Below are positions 1 to 10,478 of a DNA stretch of 64,000 bases, one piece after another. The stretch spans positions 292,933 through 356,932 of the forward strand of contig UESW01004421.1 in NCBI GenBank assembly GCA_900491605.1, read 5' to 3'. Each line of letters opens with the position of its first letter. The first letter of the stretch is position 1. Below the pieces are notes generated by a model. The model was given only the letters and a program-made list of their open reading frames with translations, did not search any database and was not told the origin of the DNA. A program made the translations under genes and the position numbers. Source of the DNA: Calamus simplicifolius. Lineage: Eukaryota > Streptophyta > Magnoliopsida > Arecales > Arecaceae.

Positions 1-34
1 TTACGACTCGACTGTCGTATGGAATGCTGTACTC

Positions 35-2431
35 CTAATGATTCACCACGTTCCATTGCGCTCCCACTCGAATGAGATAATGTGGTGTCGACTCTTTAAG
101 TGGTTGCAATTGAGACTGGGTTGCATTCAACTCTCCATTTGTCACAGTGCTCCCACTAACTTTACTATCACGATCCACATATTCGTATAGTGAGTAATCA
201 CCGCCTACTTCGCCCTTTTTAGGAAATTCATTCTCTAAGAATGTGACATCCCGTGATTCAAATTCAGTTATACTTCTACTTTCTTGCTCACCTATGAATA
301 CATATCCTTTTGAGTGCTCTGAGTATCTTATAAAAATACTCTTTTTGCCTCTTGGGCCTAATTTTCCATGCTTGTGAGAAGACTCACGAGTATAGGCAGC
401 ACAACCCCAAGGTTTTAGAAAGCTTAAATCAGGCTTTCTGCCTGTCCATAATTCATATGGAGTAGAAGCAACTGATTTAGAAGGCACACGGTTAAGTATG
501 TAGGCAGCAGTCAACAATGCATCACCCCAAAAGGTGACTGGCAAGTTAGCATGTGCCATCATCGATCTAACCATTTCCATTAGGGTTCTGTTTCTCCTTT
601 CCGCAACACCATTTTGTTGAGGAGTATATGGAATAGTTAGTTGTCTTTCTATTCCCTTTTCATCACATAAATTTCTGAACTGATCAGACAGATATTCTCG
701 ACCTCGATCGGATCTTAATGCTTTTATTTTCTTGTCTAATTGATTTTCCACTAAGATCATAAATCTTTTAAAGCAATTTAAGGCCTCAGACTTATGAGAA
801 ATCAAATCGACATGTCCGAATCGAGTATAATCATCAATGAATGTGATGAAATAAACAGACCCGTGCCTTTCTTTTATATTCATTGGACCACAGATGTCAG
901 TATGGATTAACTGCAAAGGAAATTCAGCTCTTGTTCCTTTTCCAAATGGTTTCCTTGTTGTTTTTCCTTTTAGGCAATGCTCACATATTGGCAAATCAAC
1001 CTTTTTAATATTGCCCAATAATCCATCTCTAGCCAGTCTATTCATTCTTTGTTGGCCAATATGACCAAGTCTAGCATGCCACACGTTCACATCATTCTCA
1101 TAAGAATTAGATAATGTGAATAAGGAATAACTAATATTAACTTCACAACAGTCAACATCTAATACAATAAAACCATCTAAGAAAAATCCAGAACCATAAT
1201 AACTTGTTCCTAAACACAAGTCTACACCGTTCTTATGGAAGTTTACACTAAAACCAAGTTTAACTAAAACCAACACGGAAACTAAGTTCCGACGAATCTC
1301 TGGAGCAAATAGCACATCATGTAGGAACAATGTGCGTCCACCGCGCATAAGTAGTTGACAGGTGCCAATGCCTCTGACCTCCACTCTTGAATTGTTCCCC
1401 ACGTATATCCACTTCGTTCCTTGTGGAACTCGTCGGAAATCCACGAAAGCTCCTCTGTCCTTCGCTACATGGTCTGTGGCTCCCGAGTCTACAGTCCACA
1501 AAGGATTAGATTCGGTTAGAAACACTGAACTAGATACATAAGTAGCATTTTCATGAATGCTAAGGGTTTCTACCTTCTTTGGCTCGCCACAGTCGCGAGC
1601 AAAGTGACCCTTCTTCCCACAGTTGAAACATTTCACTCTTGAAATGTTCTTCTTGAAAGGACGCTTTCCTTTCTCCCGTTGGTTGTGCCTCGGCTTTTTC
1701 CCTGAAGTACTTGGCCCTTTGCCTCTCCACTTCTTTGACCCAGCAAGGTGCTTCCTCTTGGAGCCCGAAACTCCATGCGAGCTAGAACCAGCAAAGTAAA
1801 CATCAGTTTCTGGCTTACCCGCTATGAGGCGTTCCTCTTCCAGTTCAAGATGCCGCATTGCATCCTGGAAGGTTTTGACACCTTCATTGTGGGTCAAATG
1901 GATCTTCATGTGCTCCCAGCTTTGAGGCAAGGAGCGGATTATTGCCTGCACCTGCTGTTCATCAGTGAGTATGTGCCCGGCATCCTTTAGCTCACTAATC
2001 ATATTCGACATCAGCCTCAAATGTTGTTTCATGGTCTTTCCATGAGACATCTTGTACGAGTCGAAACGGACAGTGAGTTGTCTCAGTTTGGTCACAGAAG
2101 TTCGACCAAATCTTGATGCCAGTGCATCCCACATCTCTTTAGCATTCTGGAAACGTCCGAACTCTCGCATGATGTCATTGTCCATGCTGCTTAGCAACGT
2201 AATGCGAGCAAGGGAGTTCTTTCTTTTCCAAACAGCAAAGGCATCTTTATCCATCTTGTGTTGGGCAGTTGTCCCGTCCTCAGGTTCTTCCATAATCCGG
2301 TTAAGAGCTTCAAGTGCCTCTTGCTCTTCCAACACATATTGAATCTTGAGACTCCAAATCTCATAATTGTCGCCATTCAATTTTTCTCCTTTATTTAGTT
2401 CAGCCACTATGTTCTTTGAAGCTGAAGCCAT
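35..2431 (-). CDS. copia gag-protease-integrase polyprotein (partial)
   Basis: Start chosen at the Met of MASASKN, ten codons inside the longest open frame, because the copia gag (UBN2-type) begins there. Numbered from the upstream Met (808 residues), domains are: gag about 20-215; CCHC zinc knuckle CFNCGKKGHFARDC at 278-291; aspartic protease WTVDSGATDH at 322-331; GAG-pre-integrase HARLGHIG near 462-469; integrase core with HTD (D522), D585 in SDRGREY, and E621 in NGVAERRN, a DD35E arrangement. The frame stops at 35, about where a linker to reverse transcriptase is expected, with no RT motif inside the window. The usual DRGGEY is DRGREY here. This retroelement polyprotein would make the capsid and integrate element cDNA. 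The gag-to-integrase frame is open throughout, suggesting a fairly young insertion. Confidence 0.88.
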   Translation of the reverse strand: MASASKNIVAELNKGEKLNGDNYEIWSLKIQYVLEEQEALEALNRIMEEPEDGTTAQHKMDKDAFAVWKRKNSLARITLLSSMDNDIMREFGRFQNAKEMWDALASRFGRTSVTKLRQLTVRFDSYKMSHGKTMKQHLRLMSNMISELKDAGHILTDEQQVQAIIRSLPQSWEHMKIHLTHNEGVKTFQDAMRHLELEEERLIAGKPETDVYFAGSSSHGVSGSKRKHLAGSKKWRGKGPSTSGKKPRHNQREKGKRPFKKNISRVKCFNCGKKGHFARDCGEPKKVETLSIHENATYVSSSVFLTESNPLWTVDSGATDHVAKDRGAFVDFRRVPQGTKWIYVGNNSRVEVRGIGTCQLLMRGGRTLFLHDVLFAPEIRRNLVSVLVLVKLGFSVNFHKNGVDLCLGTSYYGSGFFLDGFIVLDVDCCEVNISYSLFTLSNSYENDVNVWHARLGHIGQQRMNRLARDGLLGNIKKVDLPICEHCLKGKTTRKPFGKGTRAEFPLQLIHTDICGPMNIKERHGSVYFITFIDDYTRFGHVDLISHKSEALNCFKRFMILVENQLDKKIKALRSDRGREYLSDQFRNLCDEKGIERQLTIPYTPQQNGVAERRNRTLMEMVRSMMAHANLPVTFWGDALLTAAYILNRVPSKSVASTPYELWTGRKPDLSFLKPWGCAAYTRESSHKHGKLGPRGKKSIFIRYSEHSKGYVFIGEQESRSITEFESRDVTFLENEFPKKGEVGGDYSLYEYVDRDSKVSGSTVTNGELNATQSQLQPLKESTPHYLIRVGAQWNVVNH

Positions 2432-3842
2432 TGAATCTGAACATATCAGATAAACAAGCACGGATTATTAACGCCACTTATTTATACATCAATTTTGCAC
2501 AAAATGATTATGTTAATGAATAATTTCACATAGGCTTCTGATTCGAAAGTTCACTACGTTTCCAATCATCATCAAAAAAACTTAATGTGAAATTACCGTT
2601 AATGTAATCATTAAGGTAAAATAACGTTCTTTAAAGTTACTCAAACTTTTTAGAACTCCCACTCAACTCCATATGTACTAATAAGATAAATATTAAAATA
2701 GAATGGAACTATGAACTATTCATATCATGAATATCCATCAACATTCATTTATCTAACATTATGTGCATAAGGAATGAATCCATCAAAGAAAATAAAACAT
2801 AAACACCAACAAAACTATCCACCCAAGATATCTAACAAATCCTTAAGAACTTAAAATAAATAAATAAACACAATCAAGTGGTGATCCTCTTTCTATAAAC
2901 TGGAAATGACTGATGAAAATCTTCAGGAAATTCTATTTGCTTAGGCATCCAAACGGAGGCAGCCGGAAAACCCCTAGATTCGGGCATCGTATTGCGCCGA
3001 GACCAATTTAATGCAAGGGTTGACGTCCTTTTTGCCCCGAGCCGTATGTACTCTATCATGAATCGCTCCACAATCACCTTATAGCTCGAACCTTCTAAGG
3101 TATCCCAAACCCTATTAATCAGTCTTCCCAACTCATCAGGAATGGTGCATTTTAGGGCTTCGACCATCACATATCCCGGCATTACAAAACCGTTCCAAAT
3201 GATATCTTGTATCATTCGGTTGACCTTGATGATGTGTGTCATCATCATCATCAGCTTTCCACCGGTAAAGAGCTAGCTTGATCCTAAGTTTCTCAAGCCT
3301 CTCCTTTTGAGCCGCCGTTCTAGGGATTATCGGAGTGCGTCTCAAATGCACCATTGTTCCCGCAACAAATGCAGAACAAAGGATTGCTTATAATCCATGA
3401 TACATTAAGATAAGGAATGCTTATTCATATACATATGATCTGTCACTTGTATTTCAAAAAATACTAGAGAAAATGCCAAAGAATATACCCCTAAGTACGT
3501 GTACATAAGGTTTATCATGCATTTTCACATTCATAAGTGCAGACAAAATGCAATATGAATATACCATGACGTAGAGCATTCCGTTAAGAGCACATCGATA
3601 CCAAGAACACCCAAATTGGAGTTAAAATGAGTTCGGACGGGCCGATAGAAGACACAAGGGTCATTCTGCCGGTTTGAACTGGTCCGGGTTGACCGGTCCG
3701 ACCACATTGACTGGTTCGACCTGGTTGACCGGTCTGACCGTCGACCGGTCAACGGTCAACAGGTTGGGTCATGGGGCGGTTTCGATGACGTCACGATGAC
3801 GTCATCACCTTTTTTTTTTTAAGTTACTCATCACTTCAACAA

Positions 3843-3845
<3 letters not shown>

Positions 3846-3894
<49 letters not shown>
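3846..3894. repeat. (TA)n microsatellite in copia-1 leader
   Basis: About 49 bases of uninterrupted alternating T and A. It lies between the LTR/PBS and gag of copia element 1. Confidence 0.95.
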
Positions 3895-3895
<1 letters not shown>

Positions 3896-4150
3896 CGTAC
3901 GGCTATCCGTTTGGTGCAAGCTTGGATGCATGCCAAGACTGGCTGTTATCATCTTCTTATATTTCAAACCAGGATAAGGATGGCTATTATTATCTTTATC
4001 AGAAACTTATTTTAAATAAATCAAATTCTAAATTCCAAGAATCTGATTTTATCTAATCATTTGTTTCCCTTTTTTTTTTTTTCATCATTATCAGAAAGTA
4101 AACTAATTATGTTGGCATACTAATAATACGAGAAAAAGAATCGAAACCTG

Positions 4151-4162
4151 GCTCTGATACCA
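4151..4162 (-). promoter_or_regulatory. tRNA-iMet primer-binding site of copia 1
   Basis: On the minus strand the 12 bases read TGGTATCAGAGC, the standard plant Ty1/copia primer-binding site. One base separates it from the LTR end, which fixes the element's orientation and the inner LTR border. Confidence 0.9.
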
Positions 4163-4163
4163 A

Positions 4164-4614
4164 TGTTGGGATAAACTCATTCCCGATCGTCTTCGTCCGA
4201 AACGTATTGGGACGAATTCGATTAGTGCGAAAAAACATGCCCGTTAACCATCTAACTTATATCACCGATCGTACAGGCATATCACATAATGAACATACCC
4301 GGTATTGTCACAGATTAAATGCCTCTTTGCTCTTGAAAAATCTTCAATCGCCTTTCGTACGAGTGTCGCGTTTTGAAGGGAAGAAAAAACAGAGGAGTTC
4401 TACTTCTTGAAGGAGTGTGTTTTCATATATATAGGAAAAAAACCGTTTTTTTCAAAAGGTGCCTTTTCAAATAGGAAAATAACTACCCATAAATAAAACC
4501 TTTTATTCCAAAGGGTGCCTTATGATGAAAAAGGGAAATAACTACCTCGTGGCCCCTTGTGGCTCACGGGTCAGGTTTGGCCCAACTTGGGCGGTCCACC
4601 CATTATTTCTTTCA
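4164..4614 (-). repeat. 5' LTR of copia element 1
   Basis: About 451 bp with TG...CA termini. The inner border is set by the PBS; the outer border is inferred from the TG on the minus strand at 4613-4614. A TATA-like CTATATATATG lies on the minus strand near 4425-4435 and probably drives element transcription leftwards, away from the downstream gene. The partner LTR is outside the window, so LTR identity and the target duplication cannot be checked. Confidence 0.75.
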
Positions 4615-4650
4615 ATTTGGTAACCTTGAAAATTGGTTTTTAATATTGCA

Positions 4651-6595
4651 GAAATTGTTAAGGTGCCAGTGATGCTTCTCCAATCTAATAGCCGGAACCA
4701 GAGATCAAAAGGATTTAAGGTTAAGAACATCGTACAAGTGACCGTGCTTCTAGTCGTTGCCATATGGTTGATCTACCGGATCAAGCACTCGCATGATAAA
4801 AAAAATGGATACACTGAAAGTGATGGGAATGAGCTTGGCAATGGAGCTGGAGACATTCATTTGGGGCGTAAAGCAAAAGCAGGGTCTGAAAATGTGATTG
4901 TCATAGACAACCATGCAGAAAGCTTTGAGGAAATATCTGAAACAAAAGAAGCTGGAGGAGGTCAAGATGATGCTTTCAATCGGCACAGCGACAAGAAGAA
5001 GAAGAAGCAGTTCCTCACAAAGAAAATGTGAAAACAGAAAGTCAACAAGAGCAACAAGGCAGTGAAGATAACGATGCTGATTCTCATATGAATGGAGAAA
5101 AAGGTGCTGGTAATGGTAGAGATGAAGACAGAAAGGAGGTTATAAGGCTGCACAGTGAAAAAGATAATGATAATTCTGTTGATGAAAACGGAAATAGAGA
5201 TGGAAGAGATGATTCCCTTGAAGCAAACGTGTTTCCAAAGGATGATCGTGTTGTTGAAACAACCAGTGATAATAGGGAAGGAACAAGTTCAGATGAAGAG
5301 AGCTTTTCAAATTCCACCAGTAAAACTGAAACCAATGAAAATGCAGCACTGAACAGTGAACGTCTTGAAACAGGTGTTGAACTCAGTGATAAAGCAATGC
5401 CTGAAGCAGAAGGATCATCCAATTCATCTCTTAGTGATGATCAAAGCAATGCAGATGCATTGGCAAATGATGAATTCCATAAAAAGGCAGAAGTAGAATC
5501 CGAGGGTAGCATTGATTCAGATGCTGAAATTCATGGCAGAAATGAGGTTGGCGATGTGAAAACTGATGTGACCTCAGATGAGGAGCATTCCAGTCTATCC
5601 CACCATGGTGAAGAAAATGATCCAATGCCCACAGACAATGAGGTTCCTGAAAGGGAAACTGTTGAATCCCAAGGAGACAATACCGGTGCTGAAAAAACTG
5701 AGGAGAGAGACACAGGATCTGAGCATGAGGTTACTGACACATCTAATTCTACTGAAGATAACAATGAAATAGTGATGCCAACCAATATGGAGGCTCCTAA
5801 AATAGAAGCAGTTGAACCCCAGGATAACAGTATTCTTGCGGCTGAAAATACTGGTTCTAATTCTATTGAGATGCAAGGACTGATTCAGGATCTGATGATG
5901 AACTTGCCAAGTCATCTTTTACTTCTGAGCAAAACAATGTAGAAATTGAGTCCCATGGAGATGATGCTTCAAATGCTGAAGTCATTGCTGAGGATACCCA
6001 TCAAGAAGGAAATAGTGATTCACGGTCTAATGATGAATTTACAAATTCATCACTTCATTCTGAAGATAAAAATGTGGATGCAGGTGAATCCCAAGGAGAT
6101 AAAGCTATTGAGGCTGAAACTAATGACAATGATTCAGCTGAAGAAACAAAGAGTGAAACAATCGCCAATGATGAAGCTGCAAATTCATCTGATAGCAATG
6201 AGCAGAAAAGTTCAGACTCTCCAAACAGTGTGAACCCTGATGGTGAGACAGTTGAATCTCCAGATGATAATGTAGACAGGGCAGGTAACAGTGAGCCTGG
6301 TGATGTGAAAGTAGCTGAGTCTCAAACAGTCAAGGTTGCTAAAGACGAACAAAATGGCAATGGTTCAGCTGAAGTAATAGTGACTGAATCAACATCTAAG
6401 GATGAAGCTGAAAATTCATCCCACAATAATGAGCTGAACAGCAAAGAGTCTCTAAACAGTGAACCGGTCGAGTCTCGAGGAGATGGTGCTTCTGAGGCTA
6501 AAACTATCAGTAACAATGCCCATGAAGACACAAAAGTTGAATCAAATCCCAATGCTGTAACCAGTTCTGAACTGGGCAATAATGTTGTACCATAA
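4651..6595 (+). pseudogene. single-pass membrane protein with long acidic Ser/Asp/Glu/Asn-rich tail, frameshifted
   Basis: An intron acceptor (TTTTAATATTGCAG) ends at 4650 and the likely start ATG is at 4672. The first 38 residues are basic (RNQRSKGFKVKN) followed by a hydrophobic stretch at about residues 19-37 (VTVLLVVAIWLIY), then KHSHDKK: a type II-like signal anchor. I recognise this start as a conserved plant family of unknown function, often named dentin-sialophosphoprotein-like. The rest is low-complexity, highly acidic, with recurring ES, SDE, NSS and VESQGD motifs, probably disordered. The frame breaks near 4985-5000 (frame of 4672 to frame of 5028) and near 5870-5940 (to the frame ending with TAA at 6593-6595). 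Both breaks keep the same composition, so each is one small indel. A copia LTR sits 36 bp upstream, presumably inside a 5' UTR intron. Single-base consensus errors could also explain the breaks; function is unknown. Confidence 0.7.
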
Positions 6596-8131
6596 TAATG
6601 TAAATGCAAAATGAGGGCGAAAGGTTGTTGCAAATTCAGAATGATCTAGCACTGTTGCGGTTTCTCAAAGAGTGGACATCACAGATCCGAGGATAATTCA
6701 GCAATATGCAAGTAGACTCTCAGTAGTGAAAAAAAGAGGTTACAAGCATTAGCTGAGTTATGTTGTATCATTTTGTAAGCAAAAAGGCCATTATATATGC
6801 TACCATTTTTCTTTTTCATCCTCAAGCTTTAAATTTCTGTTTTCTTTTACCTTCCTTTAAAAAAAAAAAAATTGAAACATTTATTTCTATGATGGATCTT
6901 TCTACATGTATAGTTAGTGGAATACCTTTTTTTTTATTTTTTTTTTTAAGAATAATGTAGGAGCAATGCAAATAAAAATTAACCAAGTCAGACTTGGAAA
7001 GCACATTGCAAGGTTCTTGGAACCTCTTCCCAAGTTTAGTGGTTTAATTTTTCCATCAGGAACTTTATAGTGTCTGCTACTTCAAATTGCTTTGTTACTG
7101 TTCTAGCTCCATTGTTTACATATATTATCAGGGATGATGAACAGATCCATAATGTGACTTTGACAGAAACCCTCATGTTTTGGCTCCTTGTAATGCTGAT
7201 CTATGTGTCTGTTTAGAGATTACTTCTGTTAAAGGTGATCAAGAACAGTTGGTTGAGTTGAAAATATTTCCTTGATTTATGTTGGGAGACTCAGAGGCTA
7301 GTGCTTTAAGTAGTAGTTGATCTAATTGTGAAGTTGATGTTTTCTACATAAATAAGAGACTTCTTAGGGAATAAAATAGGGAATATTGAGCTCGGGAGAA
7401 GCTCTTTTTGTGTGTATTTACAATCCACCTCATTAGCTGTCTTCTTGATGCTATCATTACCTCCTGCTCTGGTTGGCTGATGTTTCCAGCAGCACCAAGT
7501 TAGCTAAAATGAACTAATCCAAATGAAGGAGTCCTTGTGCCTACCATTGATGGTGGATTCTGCCCATGAGATTCTCCTTCCAACATAGCAGTTATCGTTC
7601 CCTTCTTCGTAGCCTACAAGTGGGTGCTCGCGAGGACTTGGCTACCCGCTATAGATTCACTTTTGAATCTACATGGATCATAATAGAAAAGATTTAAAAT
7701 GTGAAATAGTTTTGAGATTCGAATAGATTTAAGGGTAAAAAGATTAATCAGCTCATTTATTGTCAGGTTTAAATGTCTCTCTTTCTCTTTCTCAGTTATT
7801 AGTTGAAAAAAAAAACATCCTAAATTAGAGAGCATTGATGAAAAATTAGGATTTAACGTAGTGTAAGGATTAAAAGAATGATAAAGCAAGTCCCTACTGA
7901 AAATATCTCCATATTCCTGCTTATTGGAAGTTAGAGGATCAAGCTTTTTTTTTTTTTTTGATAGAATGCTTGGGTAGGACGGTGTTGACTTGGTTCCAGT
8001 TTAGGTAGCATATCGTATGTCATAGAGTCATTTCAGCTGACCAACCAGGCTATCGTTGGGAGGCATTGACATGCGCTCATTGTACTCCATATGTTATCCA
8101 TATTACTTTCAAAACCTTTTATTTTTGATGT
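6596..8131. other. 3' flank and intergenic DNA, no gene seen
   Basis: The first few hundred bases are probably the 3' UTR of the acidic membrane-protein gene. The rest is AT-rich with homopolymer runs (A-run near 6859, T-runs near 6929 and 7946). No ORF has a recognisable domain. Confidence 0.6.
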
Positions 8132-9049
8132 GTGGCTTCGAGAATAGTTTTTAAAACCGGTGTCTTTTGGCACCGGTTTTAAAACAAAGGGATGGGAACA
8201 AAATTTTTTTTGTCAAAATGGTGTTAAAGTAGAAAACGCCATTTCAAATGGAGTTTTCTACTTCCATGTCATCATCCCCCAGTTCGGCTCCGTCAGCAGG
8301 GCTGGAGTAGAAATAGCCACTTGGAGTGGCGATTTCACCCACTCCAAGTGGCGATTTCATTTGAGTTGAAATCACCACTCCAAGTAGCGATTTCATTCAA
8401 TTGAAATGTGGCGATTTCTACTCCAAAATCGCCACTCCAAATGACGACTTTCTTGTAGACTTAATTTTCTTTGGGGACTTAAACGCTACGAATCCCTTCC
8501 TTCACATAATCTTCTAGCAAATCAAAAGAGTAGTTAGATGGTAGTTAATGATTTAGTATCAATCATAATTATCTTGTTAATTAGAATTATCTTGCTATAT
8601 CTATTATCTTGTTATATCTATTTTGTTAATCAAAATTATCTTGCTATATCTATTATCTTGTTAATTAGAATTATCTTATATATATATATATTATCTTGTT
8701 ATATCTATTATCTATAACAAGATAATAGATATAACAATCAGAATTATCCTGTTATACCTATTATCTTGATAATAGATATAACAAGATAATAGATAATAGA
8801 GGATTAGGATCGCTAGGAGGCTCCAAGCATTTAAGAAGGGATAGTGAAAGAAAAAAAATCTGTAGAAATCACCACTTGAAGTGGTAGTCGTCCCGTCACC
8901 TGTTGACGGGGCCGAGCCAGAGGATGATGATGTGGAAGTGAAATGATATTTTCTACTTTAACACCATTTTGATAAAATATTTTGTTCTCACTTCTTTGTT
9001 TTAAAATAGGTGCCAAAAGGCACCGGTTTAAAAAACTACTCGTGGCTTC
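8132..9049. mobile_element. foldback MITE (Mutator-like) with 8-bp target duplication
   Basis: The element body is 8140-9041. It begins GAGAATAGTTTTTAAAACCG and its end read in reverse begins GAGTAGTTTTTTAAACCG. The two arms match imperfectly for about 150-200 bp, including the motif ACCGGTGCCTTTTGGCACC and a GTTAAAGTAGAAAA block. The direct repeat GTGGCTTC flanks it at 8132-8139 and 9042-9049. Long terminal inverted repeats beginning GAGA plus an 8-bp duplication fit a Mutator-like MITE; a hAT MITE is the alternative. The centre has a local repeat of GTGGCGATTTC and its complement (8310-8450) and a tandem ATTATCTTGTTATATCT region (8565-8800). No transposase ORF is present, so it is non-autonomous. 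Confidence 0.8.
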
Positions 9050-9583
9050 TAGCCTTATGACACCGTACATTAAAATGAATATCAAAGTTACTTTAAAATT
9101 TATATTTCTTAAAATAAATATTTTTTAGATATTTTTAAATAAAATTTATTTATTTATTTTATTATATTAGAAAGTAACTTTGATACATGTAAGTCATATT
9201 TTTTTATATTATAATTTTTAAAATAAAAATACAGTTGATTGTACCCAAAAAAAAAAAAAAGTTACATCCAACCAACAAAACTTACTTAGCTATATAATGC
9301 GCATTATCTTGAAAAGAATGCATGCAAGAACCTTCAATATTTTTCAACATTTTTCATTTGCTTACAACGTTTCAACTAGATTATTTATATCATTTTAGTA
9401 TTCCACAAAAATTGATGTTATTTATTCTTAAATATTTCATAACAACTACTCTAAAAATATTTTTAAATAAAATTTTAGAATAAATCTTAAGCCACATTAT
9501 TTTTTGGTTTGATTAGTCAGCCATGGTGGACTCATTGTTATGCATTGTTGGCTGGAAGCCTGGGTAATCAGATGAGGGTAAGA
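9050..9583. other. AT-rich spacer, no gene seen
   Basis: AT-rich DNA between the MITE and copia element 2. I looked here for the missing boron-transporter exons expected on the far side of the copia insertion and saw none. Confidence 0.6.
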
Positions 9584-10184
9584 TGTTAGACTTAATTTAC
9601 TTAAACATAATTACCTCCAGCCATTATTATTTAATGGTGGTAAGGAATCCGATCTTCCTGTGGACTGCACGGGAGATCTTCCTTTCTTAACGATCTCGAT
9701 TGATCTTCCCTCTTGATCTTCCCTCTTCCTCTCGATGGATCGGTCTTCTAATCAACGAGCTCTCGCATTCAGATGGTGTATGCCTTCATGATTGCTCTTG
9801 ATCAGGGACTCAATTCCAATGCCTCCACTTTTAGGTTCTCTCTATAGAACCTTAAGATCTCTCTCGAGAACCTTGTTCTGAAACTTTAGGATCTCTCTCG
9901 AGAGAACCGTATTCAGAAACTTTAGGATCTCTCTTGAGAGAATCGTGTTCTGAAACCTTAGAGAACTCTGTACTGAAACCTTAGGATGGGTTCCTATTTT
10001 ATACCCTTTTCCTTCAACGCTTGCCCCATCAAGCGAGCGCTTAGGAATTAAGGGAGGAAGCGAGCGCTTAGGAATTAAGGGAGGGAGCGAGCGCTTAGGA
10101 ATTAAGGGAGGGGGGCTGTTATCACTTTAATGGGGGATACGTTGAGTTAATAAATTAGGACCATTATTAAGATAGGTTACTACA
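9584..10184 (-). repeat. 3' LTR of copia element 2
   Basis: 601 bp starting TGTTAGACTTAATTT on the plus strand and ending TTACTACA. It shares several repeats of GGATCTCTCTCGAGAGAA with the other LTR. A 27-bp unit (GCGAGCGCTTAGGAATTAAG...) is tandemly tripled at 10033-10113; the other LTR has one copy. Confidence 0.88.
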
Positions 10185-10478
10185 TTCTCCCACTTGGTCC
10201 GTATATTTTATCAACACTGAACAAGAAACTAAATACATGAATCATAGCGATAGGTCCTCTATAATTGAGTATTATCTTCTATGTATTACAATGCATTCAA
10301 TTTCTTTATCACCATTCCAAATGTGACAACATAACATAATGAATAAACCATATGTTTATTCAGAGTCCAAAAAGAAAAGTTTGTCATTTCTCAAAAGTCA
10401 TATAACGTGTACACCTGAATGAGAAATAAACAAACGTTTGAAATAAGAGTTTCTTTGTACAAATTGTTATCAATACAA

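Larger units (their letters stand above)
1..4614 (-). mobile_element. Ty1/copia LTR retrotransposon 1, truncated by the window edge
   Basis: A copia element runs right to left. From the right it has one LTR (4164-4614), a primer-binding site complementary to the initiator-methionine tRNA (4151-4162), a leader of about 1.7 kb, and a gag-protease-integrase ORF ending at 35. Reverse transcriptase, RNase H and the other LTR would lie left of base 1 and are not seen. The order protease-integrase before RT is diagnostic of copia. The leader (2432-4150) has no convincing gene; it holds a TA microsatellite and a patch rich in GACCGGT motifs near 3665-3760. The right flank is the acidic membrane-protein gene, so the insertion lies 5' of that gene's coding exon. 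Confidence 0.9.

Noticed and set aside
2874..3354. Minus-strand ORFs of 125 and 72 codons in the copia-1 leader
   Set aside because: They overlap in different frames and lie between the PBS and gag. No domain was recognised, so they are probably leader or captured sequence.
7946..7977. T-run followed by GATAGAATGCTTGGGTAGGAC as a minus-strand retroposon tail
   Set aside because: GTCCTACCCAAGCAT also occurs in reverse near 29022, hinting at a shared repeat, but no target duplication or body could be defined.
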